DNA from: Limnoperna fortunei
Lineage: Eukaryota; Mollusca; Bivalvia; Mytilida; Modiolidae
Reading direction: 5' to 3'
DNA length: 64,000 nt
NCBI GenBank assembly: GCA_944474755.1
Contig: OX104113.1
Location: 53,831,644-53,895,643 of the forward strand
Made by a program: the position numbers and the translations under genes. Below, piece after piece: positions 34,441-46,900 of the stretch (within the stretch, counting starts at the first letter, position 1; the number at the start of each line of letters is the position of its first letter). Below the pieces are notes generated by a model. That model did no database searches and had not been told where the DNA came from. It saw only the letters and a list, made by a program, of their open reading frames with translations.

Positions 34441-35642
34441 TATTCATTTCATTTATTCTATTAATTGAAATTTAAGTGAAACTATAATTGTTGTATATGC
34501 CATTGCCCCATGAGGGACCTTAATTGGACCAATGAAGAATTTTGATTTGCAATAACATCACAAGGAAATATGGTTTGCAATAATTTATTCTCATATGGCA
34601 ACGGAGTACTAAATATGTCTTCAATGAGTTGTAATTACACAAAAATGCATATTTATTATATTAAACAGACATTTTACATTTAAACATTATTTGAAAACTT
34701 AAAATTAAAAGCAAAACATATCAGTTATACAAAAGAAAACATTTTAAAAACTCTTCATTCTAAATTAGCTATCAATTAGAAAATGTCTTTTAAAAAAAGT
34801 TTACATGTCTCTGCCTCCAATTACGGTTACAGTTTTCATTTTATTTATGAATTGTTTGTCGTTCGTTTCTGCATAAGTTCTGCTAAAACATTTATCATAT
34901 AAAAAAAACCTGGTGATAGATACCGAGAATAGTTTGTTTGTTGATGCGGTTTAACTTTAATTTTTTATTTTTGCATTTTAAAATATGACGGTCAATATTT
35001 ATTTCGGGGGGCTATACACATATCCGAGAAAATAATTTAAATAACATAAGTTCTACAATGCCGTATCCAGGCACGTGCTCCCTGCCCCCCCCCCCATTCC
35101 CCCCCAAAAAAAAATCAAAACGAAACAAAAAAAAAAAACAAAAAAAAAAAAAAAAAAAACAAAACTAAACTAAACAAAACAAAAAAAACCAAACAAATAA
35201 GAAGCTGACTTACAAAAGTATATAAGATTAATGATTTATGTCATTTATGTTTTAAGAGTAAAATACGACAAGTCTGGACCACCTTCTTCAGTATTCCTCA
35301 GAAACTTTGCTGCGAGAAAGTGCACCCCAATTACAGCTCTGACATAACTTTTTTTCTTCGGCAGTTTATACACGTGCAGTTATATAGACTTATAAACTTT
35401 CAATAAATAAATGAATGTTAAGATCAGTATTTCTATAAAACGGAAAGATAGCATTTCAATAAAAATAGATTATGAAATAAATCCACGTAACTCATCATTT
35501 TCAGGTAAAATTATACATTTTATGTCTGTAGGACCTTTTAAGGAGGACCACTTAGTGTCTAGAACCAATTGAGGGCCTCAGGAAACTTCGTACTAATCTC
35601 TCAAAACAATTTATAACTGTGTACTGAAAGCAGGTATGCAAG
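34441..35642. other. Spacer with poly-C/poly-A low-complexity tract
   Basis: 35083-35200 is C-rich then A-rich simple sequence. No exon seen. Confidence 0.45.
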
Positions 35643-36091
35643 TATTCTGGTACCCTGACGATGATATCCTCATTAGCCTAAGCGGCCTTCGGATATAACG
35701 TCAGGTCAGGAGCATTGGATTTCAACGGTGAGAGCGTTGAAATTTGACGTTCGGGTATTCTCTAGACTAACCATATAGTATTATAGATAAGTTCAAGTAG
35801 ACCGAACTTATTATGACGTCATTCTCTTTATGACGTTCAATGTTTACATTTCTCAGCTGAGTTTACATTAGGATTTCAGAATTCAAACGTAAAGTTAAAA
35901 TGTAATTTATATTAAAATTTTATAAAGAAAGGGTATTCCCATGTTTAAAAAATGTTTGGCATGTGCATGTAATATTAAATGGCGTCATAATATTAACCAA
36001 TGAAAATGCTTATATCAGAGGTCCTGACCTGGTGTTATATTTGAAGTGAAGCTTGCGTCAATGAAAAATATTGCACCAGGAGACCAGGTTA
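35643..36091. mobile_element. Mutator-like MITE with 9-bp target duplication
   Basis: GTATGCAAG flanks both sides (35634-35642 and 36092-36100). The ends form imperfect terminal inverted repeats about 70 bp long, TATTCTGGT..CCTG against TAACCTGGT..CCTG, the inner part being strongest (ATAACGTCAGGTCAGGA against ATAACACCAGGTCAGGA). No ORF. Long TIRs with 9-bp TSDs are the MULE signature. Confidence 0.75.
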
Positions 36092-39000
36092 GTATGCAAG
36101 GTATTCAGCTTTATGAATAAATTAAGTGCTTCAGTGACTCTGACAATTTCCCATGATTCCCGGTAACATTTATGTCTGGCTCAAAAAAGATGGAAGGTTG
36201 TATATTTTTTTATCTGAACACATTTGATAAACAAAGTTTATAGTATCCGAAACCAATTAATTGAAAATTATTAATGATTTTAAACTGGATTTGGTAAAGT
36301 TGTTGATTCGTTTGGATGTTGTTATTTCTTATATTAGGTGAGTTCTATATGCAAATTCCATCCGTCAACTGAACCGTGCTTTTGCATAAACAACATTTAC
36401 AAACAATGTTTTGAGGGATAGCTACATTATTGGAAGTATTGAAGTTGTAACACATTGAACACGTGAACAAAATAGTTAACAGTTGATTATTATCAAATAA
36501 CATTGTGTTATAAGCGCTTATTACATCTATTTTAGCTTGTTTAGTGTACACAATACTCAATAGTGCATGTAAATAAGTTGCGGCCAATAAGTTGTTATCA
36601 ATTGGCATACATTACTTGTTATGAACGTGAGACTTTTTCTTGGACTTAGTGAATTGAATATTTTAAAGTTAATTGGTGTTCGGTACCTTCATTTACTTTA
36701 AAAGTGTTTCAGTTGTCCATACACTAATTTAAAGTCTTTTATAAATTTTTCTATTTTAAATGTGGGTTATAATGGTAGAACTAATAAAGTCAGCATGTTT
36801 TGGTGGAAGTTTTTTAGTTTGACAAATGGTCGAGCTTATGTTACTTTTGTAGAGCCAACCATTATATTTTGAGGTAAACAATTTTTTCTTCTAATTATTC
36901 TGTGTTTTGAAATGTATCTGTTTTGTTTTCATTTTTAATCTCCATAATAAATTTTGACCTCAATAGAACGTATACAGTAGTATAACCTCACCCTCACAAG
37001 TCAGGGTATCTGTGTCCACATGTGTCCATGAAACCCTGACAAACTTTAGCTAGGAAATTCACGGGCTAGAAGATTTTCGTCAATCCTTTAAAATATCAAC
37101 TAATGAAATTGCTTGAAAGAAGCAAGTGTTTGGCAGTAGTCATTCGTACTTATTCTTGTGTGTGAAGAAAACTGAGAAAACGAATAAATAATGCAGTAAT
37201 AACAAACTAGTAACACTATTGTACAAAATACACTGATTTTCACATGGTCTATGCAACACATCCGTTTGGTTTAATTAGGCCAACATTTTTTAATTATCTG
37301 ATTTACAACATTTTTTCTAAAAAAATAGGGTCTTGGGTCGAAATAAAAATAAAAATAAAAGGCTGAAAAACTTCCAGTCGACATAAAAATAAAAGTAATT
37401 TTAATCATCATTTTTTTTATTTTATTGAACATCAGTTTTTAAGTTTGCAGAATGCTATCAATGTGTAATCTATGTACATGTGTGCTGTAAAAGTGTGTTT
37501 AATGACTTAAATATTGTTAATTCTGACCATATTTGATGTTTTCCAGATCATAGTATCTTATAATTTTAGAATATAAATGCAGTCCATATAAGCATCAAGA
37601 CACTGTACATTGAATTAGCAGCTACCTGGCTACATACTAGATAGTAAAGAATTAAATAATTTTCAAATCTGGTTTCCTTAAAAATCCTTTAATGTGATAT
37701 ACCATGTACATGTATACTGACCTAATTAAAAACAGGTATCAAAATATCTTTAGAAACAAGAGAATACAATCATGCACTCCCAAACATGTTGCCTCACAAC
37801 AATTAAAAAAGAAGATGACTGGTGTATTGAGCATATGCATGACACAAAATAGCACAATATAAAATATTGAAATGATTAAAGCAAAGGAACTGTGCTACTA
37901 GTATAATGCTTTTTCCTTTTTCTATACTTAAATAATTTACCATATGAAGTTGATGCATCAAAGGGGTATTCTGTTCAAGATGATGTATTACAAAACCCTA
38001 AAAGAAGGGAAACTTTGTTCTATCTTTCCTTCACAATGGCATTAAAAATATTATACATATGTTAAAAATCTTTATTTGGAACTAAGAACACACACTAGAA
38101 ATTACTATTTTTATTGCAAAGTTATTTTTCTGTTTTCCCTTTGTCTTTTTTGCCATTCATGGTTAAATAGCTTTTCCAGATTCCATACATGTACGGCAGA
38201 TGGGAGTATACTCTCAAATTGTTCTTTCAGTCTGTATTTCTTCATGTTCCACCACTGATAATCTGATACTAGTACATGTACATGTATATACCCACAATGA
38301 AAGATGTAGATGTTTGAAGAACATAGTTTTTCCTGTAATAAATATGATAATTTGTAAGAACTAGGTTGGCTGTATCAGTATATTAATATTGTTACAGTCC
38401 TGTTAAACCTATTCATCAAATGTGGGAATCTTTGAAGTACCCATACAGATACAGAACTAAACATTGGAATAATGTTATTTAAATGTCAGACAATAGTGGT
38501 GGTTTATAAAATATTTTATATAGATTGTTTAATACATTTACTTGTTTAAAAAATTGAAAATGGGAGAGTGTGGTGAAATGTTCTAAGCACAAGTAAAATT
38601 TATATATGTTATAACAGATACAAGAAAGTTCATATGGAGGTCCACAAAATTGTGGAACTACATGTACATGTACACTAGTTGACAGATTTTTACATCTAAC
38701 AACAAGCTACATGTACAAGTAATCTTCAGTAACATGAAGTTATGGACGTAACTAAACTCAAAGAAGAAAAAGTACATTTGCCAAGGGTCTAGAAAGAATA
38801 ATTACCTGCATCGTATGCTGCTTCAGTAGGAGTACTTCATGATATCCCCTCATTGACAATAATGACATCCCACCATCTTGATCATTTGTAGATGTTTACT
38901 TTGACTATGCACTTCCTTTCTATCAATTGTTACAGAATAAATTTGTATCTTGAATTGTTCTGTTACACGCTTTGTGTTTCATTTGTTATAGATATTTTAT

Positions 39001-39864
39001 CAAAACATTTTCTTCATCACCTGTGAAATCGTCAATGATGGATTAATTTCGTTTCCTATGCTTGTTTGGACATTCGATACTTCAGTGGATTTTTCACCTC
39101 TTCAATTATAGATTCGTAATATTTATAATCGTGTCACTCTCCCCTTCTCTGTTCTCCCCCGCGCCATTCAAAACGAAGGACAAACGACTTTCACTGTGAT
39201 TTGTGGCAATCCATAGCTATTTTAGCACACACGCTATATCTGACTGTCTGTTGCTGTTTAAAATAAACGTCAACCTTAGACTAGTTATTTTTCCAAGGCC
39301 CAACAACTTGTCAGCGGTTCATATTCCGGGAGGGCCGGAATATGAAATATTCCGTGTTGTTTTTGTTTATTTATACTGTTCCCGAAAATTGAGAGTTATG
39401 AATTCATTCAAATGGTCAACTGGTAACCAGTGCAGTATGAAGTAAAGTGTTCATTTTACATTTTTTGAAAAACAAGAGATCGGTGGGTCGACGCAAAAGA
39501 TAAAAATAAAATGAAAATTGAACTGTTATATTTTTTTTTTTCATTTTGGGGAAATTAGGGTCGACGGGTTTGTAAATCGGATAATAAAAAGATGTTGGCC
39601 TTACAATCGACATTGGGATGTCCCTAAACAAGTCGTGAATGAAAGCAAGCTTTCGAATCACTACACCCAAGTTTGTCAGGATTATATGGACACAAAAACC
39701 CTGTCTTGCAATAAGCCTTCAAAGCAGATGAACATTTATAAACAATAATATTACATGAAGATCCCTTTAGAAACAAAAATGGCTGATTTACAATGTAAAA
39801 TTCCCATAGCAAAAGCCAAGGACAATATGTGACATTTAACCACAAAGTCATTGTATTACCGTAA

Positions 39865-39929
39865 TTTGACCTAATAAACGCCCCGGGGGGTTTGCATTTT
39901 TCCGAAAGGGTGGCGTCTATTAAGTCAAA
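39865..39929. repeat. Inverted repeat TTTGACCTAATAAACGCC
   Basis: Left arm 39865-39882 and right arm 39912-39929 are reverse complements with two mismatches in 18, around CCGGGGGG. This resembles dispersed palindromic repeats of animal genomes. Confidence 0.8.
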
Positions 39930-40235
39930 ATAAAACAACTCAAGTCATATATTGAAACAGACAATACAGAATAAAGCTACCATTAGGTCTTTGAAACAGA
40001 CTATATTTCACAAAAAAAGAATGTGACAGTGTAACTAAATATCTAAAAATAGAATGGTCAGTCGTTGTATTTGAGTTCAGATAGATTACCGGTAACACAC
40101 AAAAAAAAGTATAACCATGAGGTATCATGCAATGGAACTGGATTTTTCATGTTCCATAAGAGGATACCACATTAACAGGAGTTGTTGGCAGTACCAAATT
40201 GGAGATTATTAAATTGCATAGTTGAAGAAAATAAC

Positions 40236-40387
40236 CCTAACGGTAGTGAAAGAATTCTCTGGCATCCAATGTTTTTTTTGCGTGGAGAATCCTCTGCAGT
40301 TAAATGTTTTTCGTCTTACTTTTTTTTGCGTGGACCCACGCAAAAAAAAACGTTGGATGGCAGAGCATTCCCAGACTACCCTTACGG
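40236..40387. mobile_element. Fold-back (palindromic) element, 152 bp
   Basis: Arms of about 50 bp (40236-40285 and 40335-40387) share CTCTG(G/C)CATCCAA(T/C)GTTTTTTTTGCGTGG in inverted orientation. A second inner copy of TTTTTTTTGCGTGG (40320-40334) makes a tight palindrome with 40335-40350. It opens ORFs on both strands, which are artefacts. Confidence 0.75.
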
Positions 40388-40828
40388 CTAACGACAAATT
40401 TTCTGTGCAGCTGAATAATTATTGGCATAATTAGGTGCCCTAGTGCTACATGTACATGTCCATGTACATGTATGAAAAAAAGTTGTTTGACTTTCATTGT
40501 ATACATGCATACATGTATGTATCCTAGGTTTTGTTTTAACTGCATTCCAAACTTAAACAAATTGTATGATTCATTGTCAAAGAATATAATATATTACATG
40601 TAGGTCTTGAAATTAAGCCAAGATTATACTAAATGTAGATTATGAAAGGCTCAATTTAATTATGCACTTGTCAATCAATTAATAAGGTTATTAATTATTT
40701 AGGAATTTCACACCTGGATTGACAAGGCAGTGACAGTTGGTGTCATTAAGTATGTCTTAATTTTGTATATATGTTCATTTATAGATCTTTTGAAAGGGGA
40801 ATATAAAATCTACTCAGAAACAGAAACT

Positions 40829-40904
40829 ATGCAACAACAGTCACAGTACAGGGACCCTCCACCATACCCTGGTCATTCAAAACAACTCTACAGCCAGCAA
40901 CCAG
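40829..40904 (+). CDS. AMOT: AMOT exon 1 (first visible), residues 1-25
   Basis: ATG 40829, MQQQSQYRDPPPYPGHSKQ; donor CAG|GTAGGT, phase 1. A likely acceptor TTTATAG at 40784 means this exon probably starts at 40785 with 5' UTR or more coding. Confidence 0.75.
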
Positions 40905-43900
40905 GTAGGTAATAGTTTGTTAGTTTTGGGTAATTTAAACATTTTATAAAAATAAATGTTTAGAGGCAGTTAAAAAAAATAGAATTGAATGTAATTGTTG
41001 AGTTTTGTGACATCAGCGGAGTATGAAACTAACAAATATTTCCAAGACACTGTTACATCAAAAGAACTAATTACAACTACTTAGATGTAAATGGAAATTA
41101 CTATATATATTATACCAAATTATACTTTCAGGTTTAAGACAAAGCTTTTCTGGAAGTGAAACTAGCACAGATGTTTCAGTTTCCTCCATGGAAAACTTAT
41201 CTACTGCACAAAGACAAGAACCGCAAGGAGAGGAAACTCAAAGTCCACAACCAGCATATCATCATCCTGAATTCAGTGATATGGGTTACAGCATATTGGA
41301 GCGTCTTGGAATGCCAAAAACAGCATTAGACATTCAATCTACTCACCAACAATATTATAATATGTCAGGACATCCACATTGTATTCCATATCCTACTGAT
41401 CAAAATGGGTATTTAAACAGTTCATGTTGTGTGACACAGTGGCAAACAAACCCTAGCACATTTAGTGGAATTTGTACAGGAATTAAATCTGAAAATTTGA
41501 CTTCTTTTCCTGGTGCTCCTATATATTCTAGTCCAAGTTGGAATGTAGAACATTCACCTAACCATCTTCAGTCAAGTTATTTCACAAATTTAACCCCTCC
41601 TCCTGAATATCCTGGTGCTAAATCTAATGAGCACTTGAGGAGATCATATGAAACTGTGGAAAGAACAGACATGACAACATGTCGGTCACAGCCAGACTTG
41701 TCCCGCTACATGGAAGCTCACAACAAATCAGCCAATTTACTGTATGGAAGTGGACACCTTGAACATGGAAATATACAACAAAGGTAAATATGTCCACTAT
41801 CTTGACTATTATAAAATACTATATTTTGTCAGCATTGTAAGAGTGTTATATCAATCAAATTTTAATTGCCCATCTGATCATGTCCTTACAGATATGTAGC
41901 ATGAAAAAAATACCAGTCAAAAAGGGGGAGGTTCTATTTTTATGCAAATATGGGTCCTTATAATATACATGTATCTGATAAATAAGACATATACATGTAC
42001 ATGCAACACAATGTTTATGAATTAGATGTAGAATGGAATATTTTTCCACTGCCTACCTGTATCTGTTAATGAAACTGTTAAGTATGAACATGATGAAGTA
42101 AGTAGAATAAAGTGTGGTGATTAAACTACTGTGTCTGTAAATAACCATATGAAGGTACCCTGTTGTATACTAATGTTTACATATATTGTGTCTTAACCTT
42201 GATAGTCGTGCACATATCCATTTTGACATAAAACATGAATTTGCATGTGTCTAATGTTTGTCATAAATTAGGACACCATTTTACTCCAGCATGTTATGCT
42301 TTTATATTTGTACATGTACTATTATCCTTAATAGTATTTGGGATACACAATATATTCCCATGTTACCATAATCCTAAAATTTCTTCACCTAATACTGGTC
42401 GAACAAAATTTGTATGAATAATATTTTTTTTTGTTTCATTTTTTAGAATTTTATTGTCAGAACTATGCATAAATATTGAGAACTGGCATAGTATACGTAA
42501 TGTCTAAAATGAAGTTGTGTAAAAATGAAAGAGTTATTAGTCTTTCGATAATAAACACACTTGTAACATTTTGCAAGTGCAAATGAGTAAATCTAAGAAA
42601 CTAATGGGAAAATAAGTAAATAATATCTACGAGATAAAAACAGATTTTATTCTAAATATCTTAAGCTATCAAGAACCTGCAAAACCAGGAATTCTGAAAT
42701 TCAGCACTTTTAAAATTTGATTGCATAATCTTTCTGATAAATATGTCTTGATAACCTCAGTATCTTGTGTATAGGCCTCAGAAATATATCTCCAAGGTTG
42801 AATGTATTTACAAGTGGACATATTACTTTTGTACATGTACTAGTACATGTACATATACTTTTTAAATGATCCAATTGAGCAAGCAATGACTTCTAAGCTT
42901 ACTGTTTATGTCCTTCTAACATGAAAACACTAAACCTGAGTTCATGTGGCATACAAATGTACATGTAATTATCCCATAATGTTTAATTTGATGTGTAATG
43001 CGTTATTTTTGACAAGATTGTGTTGTTTTAGATCACCAGTAACATCAGGTATAGATGAATGTAGTGTCATTACAGCCAGTACAGCTAAAATGCTCAATAT
43101 GCTAACAGATGAAAATAAGAGACTGAGAGAAGAACTTAACTGTTATGGCAAAAAAGTCTCTAAATTACAAATGGTATGTTCTGCATGTTAAATTAATTAA
43201 GTAATTTAATATCTAAAATAGTATCAACATCTTGCAACTCCTAATTAAAAGCATTAAAAATGACATGTTTTGAAGTTATATGCTGAGTTTATCACAGCAT
43301 CTGATTAAGCTGGTGTTTTTCTGATACATGTACATGTATTTGAAATATCTTAAGGTTGTGATTATCTTTTCATTTAACTAAAAACTTAAGTGTAGTTTTT
43401 AATTTTGAACAAAAATGTATGGAAGAAATCTGCTTTCAGTTTGAACTAGAAATTCAGAAAGTACACGAGGATTATGAATCCTTAGTTCAGTCATCAGCCA
43501 AGAGAGAGAAACTAGAAGCATTAAGAAAAAAGAAATATGAAGATGAAATAAGAAAATTACGAGCAGTAAATAAACAGCTGCAAGGTAACTTAGATTTGAA
43601 ATGCAGCTTTTTTTTTAAATATTGAGTTTTATTGTTTGCTTCAAGATTTATGTTAAGTATTGTAAAAAATAGCAAAGAACACCGACCGAACAGTAAGAGC
43701 CAAAAGTCAAGGGACATTACAAATCCAGATATAGACAAACGCAACACAAATACTAAAAACACAAAAAAAACAGAAAGAACAGGTGCTTCAGATGAGTAAG
43801 CAGTGCCTGCCTCTAATTAGACACCCATCAAGTGACTCATTCTTATGTCTAGGGAAAAATCCAATCCAGGAATAGGAAACACTAACTATGACTCAGCAAA

Positions 43901-46900
43901 AATGTCAGAACGTTTTGGAGACACTGATTTCACATAACGATCATTTAAGTCATGGTGATGACCATAGAACTTCTGGAGGAATATCGTCAACCTAAGTACA
44001 ACAAACCCTTGTTTAGTAGTTTAGCAGTCAACAGCAGTGATTGGTCTTGAACTTTAAATGTACACGTTTTTTAAGTTAACCAGCAAACTTATACATACTG
44101 TACAGTAAAAATTCCTCATACTTTTTGTGTACATACAGTATACATGTACATAAATGCTTTTTGTAGTCAAAATTTCTGTTCTAAATGTACATTGTATGTA
44201 CATGACAAATTAGATATTTAAGGCAAATTCTTTATTGTTTTTCATCAGTAATTTTGTTTTATGTTATTTTCAAAAATTAAAAATTAACAAAGTTCATAAA
44301 TTTTGTATCGTTTATCGATTTTATAGACATTTGTGTTGTATACTATTTCTTTTAATTTTTCAGAAAATATAGAAGTACATGGATTGACAGATGTCAGATC
44401 AGGTAAAAGAGAAAAAATAAACTCCAATAATGTATAAACATGTAATGTACATAATGTTTCAGCCAAACTCATTGTGTTATGGTCTTATAACTTTTTCACT
44501 AACTAGGCATGGTACTGAAGTCAGCAATTTGGACTGTATATGTGTTGTATATTCTTATCCTGTTAATATACTATAGTAGAATTATCCTTTATTCTTCAAG
44601 TTCAACCTGTCCATTTTAGATTTGATCTTTTTTTTATTCAGCTTTGATCAAACTGATTTAGGCTTATATTTTGTAATATTTAGTCCCATATTTTGATAAT
44701 AAACTACTTTTGTATGTGAATGACTATTCATCACATTTTCAGTAGTAAGTAATATTACACACAAATATTTTATATATTTGTAATAATGCAGCAATATGAT
44801 TTGATTTATGTAGGTGTTAACATGAGGTCAAACAACAAATAGAATGATACAAACAAATACAACTTCTTGGTGCTGGTATATATTTGTCAGATAGAAACAG
44901 TACATATTTATCTCTTAATTAATAAAAATCAGCCCATTACATCATTCCTTTCTTAAGTATTTCAACTCATTCATAAAAGTGATTAAAACTCACATGAATA
45001 TTAAAGATAGCATTGCTTAGGAGATGCATAGGCATCTTGCCAAAATTTAATGATCTATTTTAAGAGCCAATTTATGATATGATCTTCTTTATCTTTCCAT
45101 GAATAACTTTTGTATTACTCATAGTTAGGTAGACGAGGTTCTTGAAGGGTATTTGAAAGTTGCTGCTTTTCTTGCTCACAAATCCAATTTTGAAAGAATT
45201 TTTTTAATACTAAAATATCTTTAATAAGTACCAATATTTTCTTTCAACTGGTAAGAGTACTTGCAATAAAATTTGTATGAATCTGGGTTTATCACATTTG
45301 TTATTTTCAGTTTTACATGTACCAAATGTGATGTGTATAAATTCAATTTTTTAATCTCTGCTCAACAAGAGTGGGGGTATATAGTAGTCCTCATGTCTGT
45401 CAGTTAAAATTGGGTTGCCAGATCATATTTCAAAAAGATTGTATCAGATTTCAATGAAATATTGAGATATTGTTTATATCAGGTGGGTAAGCAGCTGGAG
45501 GAATTCTGACAAAGGTCAAGGTCAAAGTGGACAAAAAATGGTTTTCAAAAAAAATGTTTCCGACAATAACTCAAAAAGTTTGCATTTAATTGAAATGAAA
45601 GTATAGAATATAGTTTCATAATAAGTGGATAAGAAGCCTATAGATTTTGGGGGAAAATCTGTGAAAATTTAAAGTCATAGCTGCCAAAAAATGTTTAAAA
45701 TGTTTTACAAAAAGAAGTTTCTGGACAATAACTCAACAAGTTTTACATTTGATTTCAATACAACTTAGGATATTGTTAAATATCAGGGTAAGAAGACTAC
45801 TTATGCTGATGGAATTCCATCAAAGGTCAAAAACTTTGAAAAATTTAGCTGGGGCATCTGTGATCGCTAGATCAACTTTTTCTATCTAATTGCACTTTAA
45901 AGCCAGAATGTCTACAGCATAGTTTTTGCAGTTATATATTTTGTGTCTGTCTATTGCATGTAAAAAGCAATATTCATCATCAATAAAAGTTATCTATGTA
46001 TTAATTGAACTATGCACATTAATTACAATTAAAAATTTAATAATTTTTATTTTTTAGAAAAAGAAGTGCAGACTACTCAAAAAAATTATGAACTAGAGAT
46101 TGCAGCATTAAAGGAGCAAACAGAGGAACTTTCAGCCAAAAATGATATTTTAGACAATGCTTTGACCAATGCACAGGCCAATGTTGTACACTTAGAAAAA
46201 GAGGTAGAAATCAAGGCTTATACCCCTGTTAATTAATGTAACATTTAAAAAACAGATTTGAATGGGGTAAAGAAATTTTAGTGCAGTTCTAAAAGATAAT
46301 TTCCTTAGCTATACTTTTGTAGTTATATAGATTGCAAGTGACTGTTAACTTGTGGCAAGTCTACATGTGCCTGTTATAATACACATAATTTAAGCTTAAG
46401 AAGTAAAATGGTTAAGCAACCCAATATGTTATAGAATTGATGAAGAGATTCCTACATGGCTTTTACCAGGATAATCTCTAATACTATTTAATTGTAACAA
46501 AAAAGATCTATTTCTCACTTACCAATTAGTTACAATAATAAAACAATATTAAAAAATTTCCTATCTCTTTGTCTTCTCACATTCAACATATACAGCTTAA
46601 TGTATTCTGTTGTCTACTTTTTGTTATCTTGTGTTACAAATGTGTAGATATTAGCAATTTTGTTGTTTTATATTATAACAATTTAAATTATATATTTACA
46701 CTATATGGATGGAATGTCACAAGTAGATGTTATATCCTTTGACATTGCTCAATAGGTTTTTGGAATATTCATTGTATACATTTTTTCTCCTTAGTGTTGC
46801 AAAAAACAAGTTCAAATGGAGAGATTGGAAAATTTACAAAAGGCATTTTCTTCACTGCAAGCAGCATGCTCTAAACGAGAACAAATGGAAAAACAGCTAC

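Larger units (their letters stand above)
36092..40784. other. Upstream flank of the AMOT gene
   Basis: About 4.7 kb with no exon I can defend. It may hold non-coding or coding 5' exons and the promoter. 39150-39180 is a local C-rich patch (CCCCGCGCC) in otherwise AT-rich DNA and could be promoter-proximal. Two inverted-repeat elements lie near 39.9 and 40.3 kb. Confidence 0.4.

Noticed and set aside
36345..36608. 87-codon minus-strand ORF with several Cys
   Set aside because: Begins with ATG but has no recognisable domain, coding context or splice sites; chance in AT-rich DNA.
40182..40434. Overlapping ORFs on both strands near 40.3 kb
   Set aside because: Produced by the palindromic fold-back element (FFLRG...TQKK on both strands).
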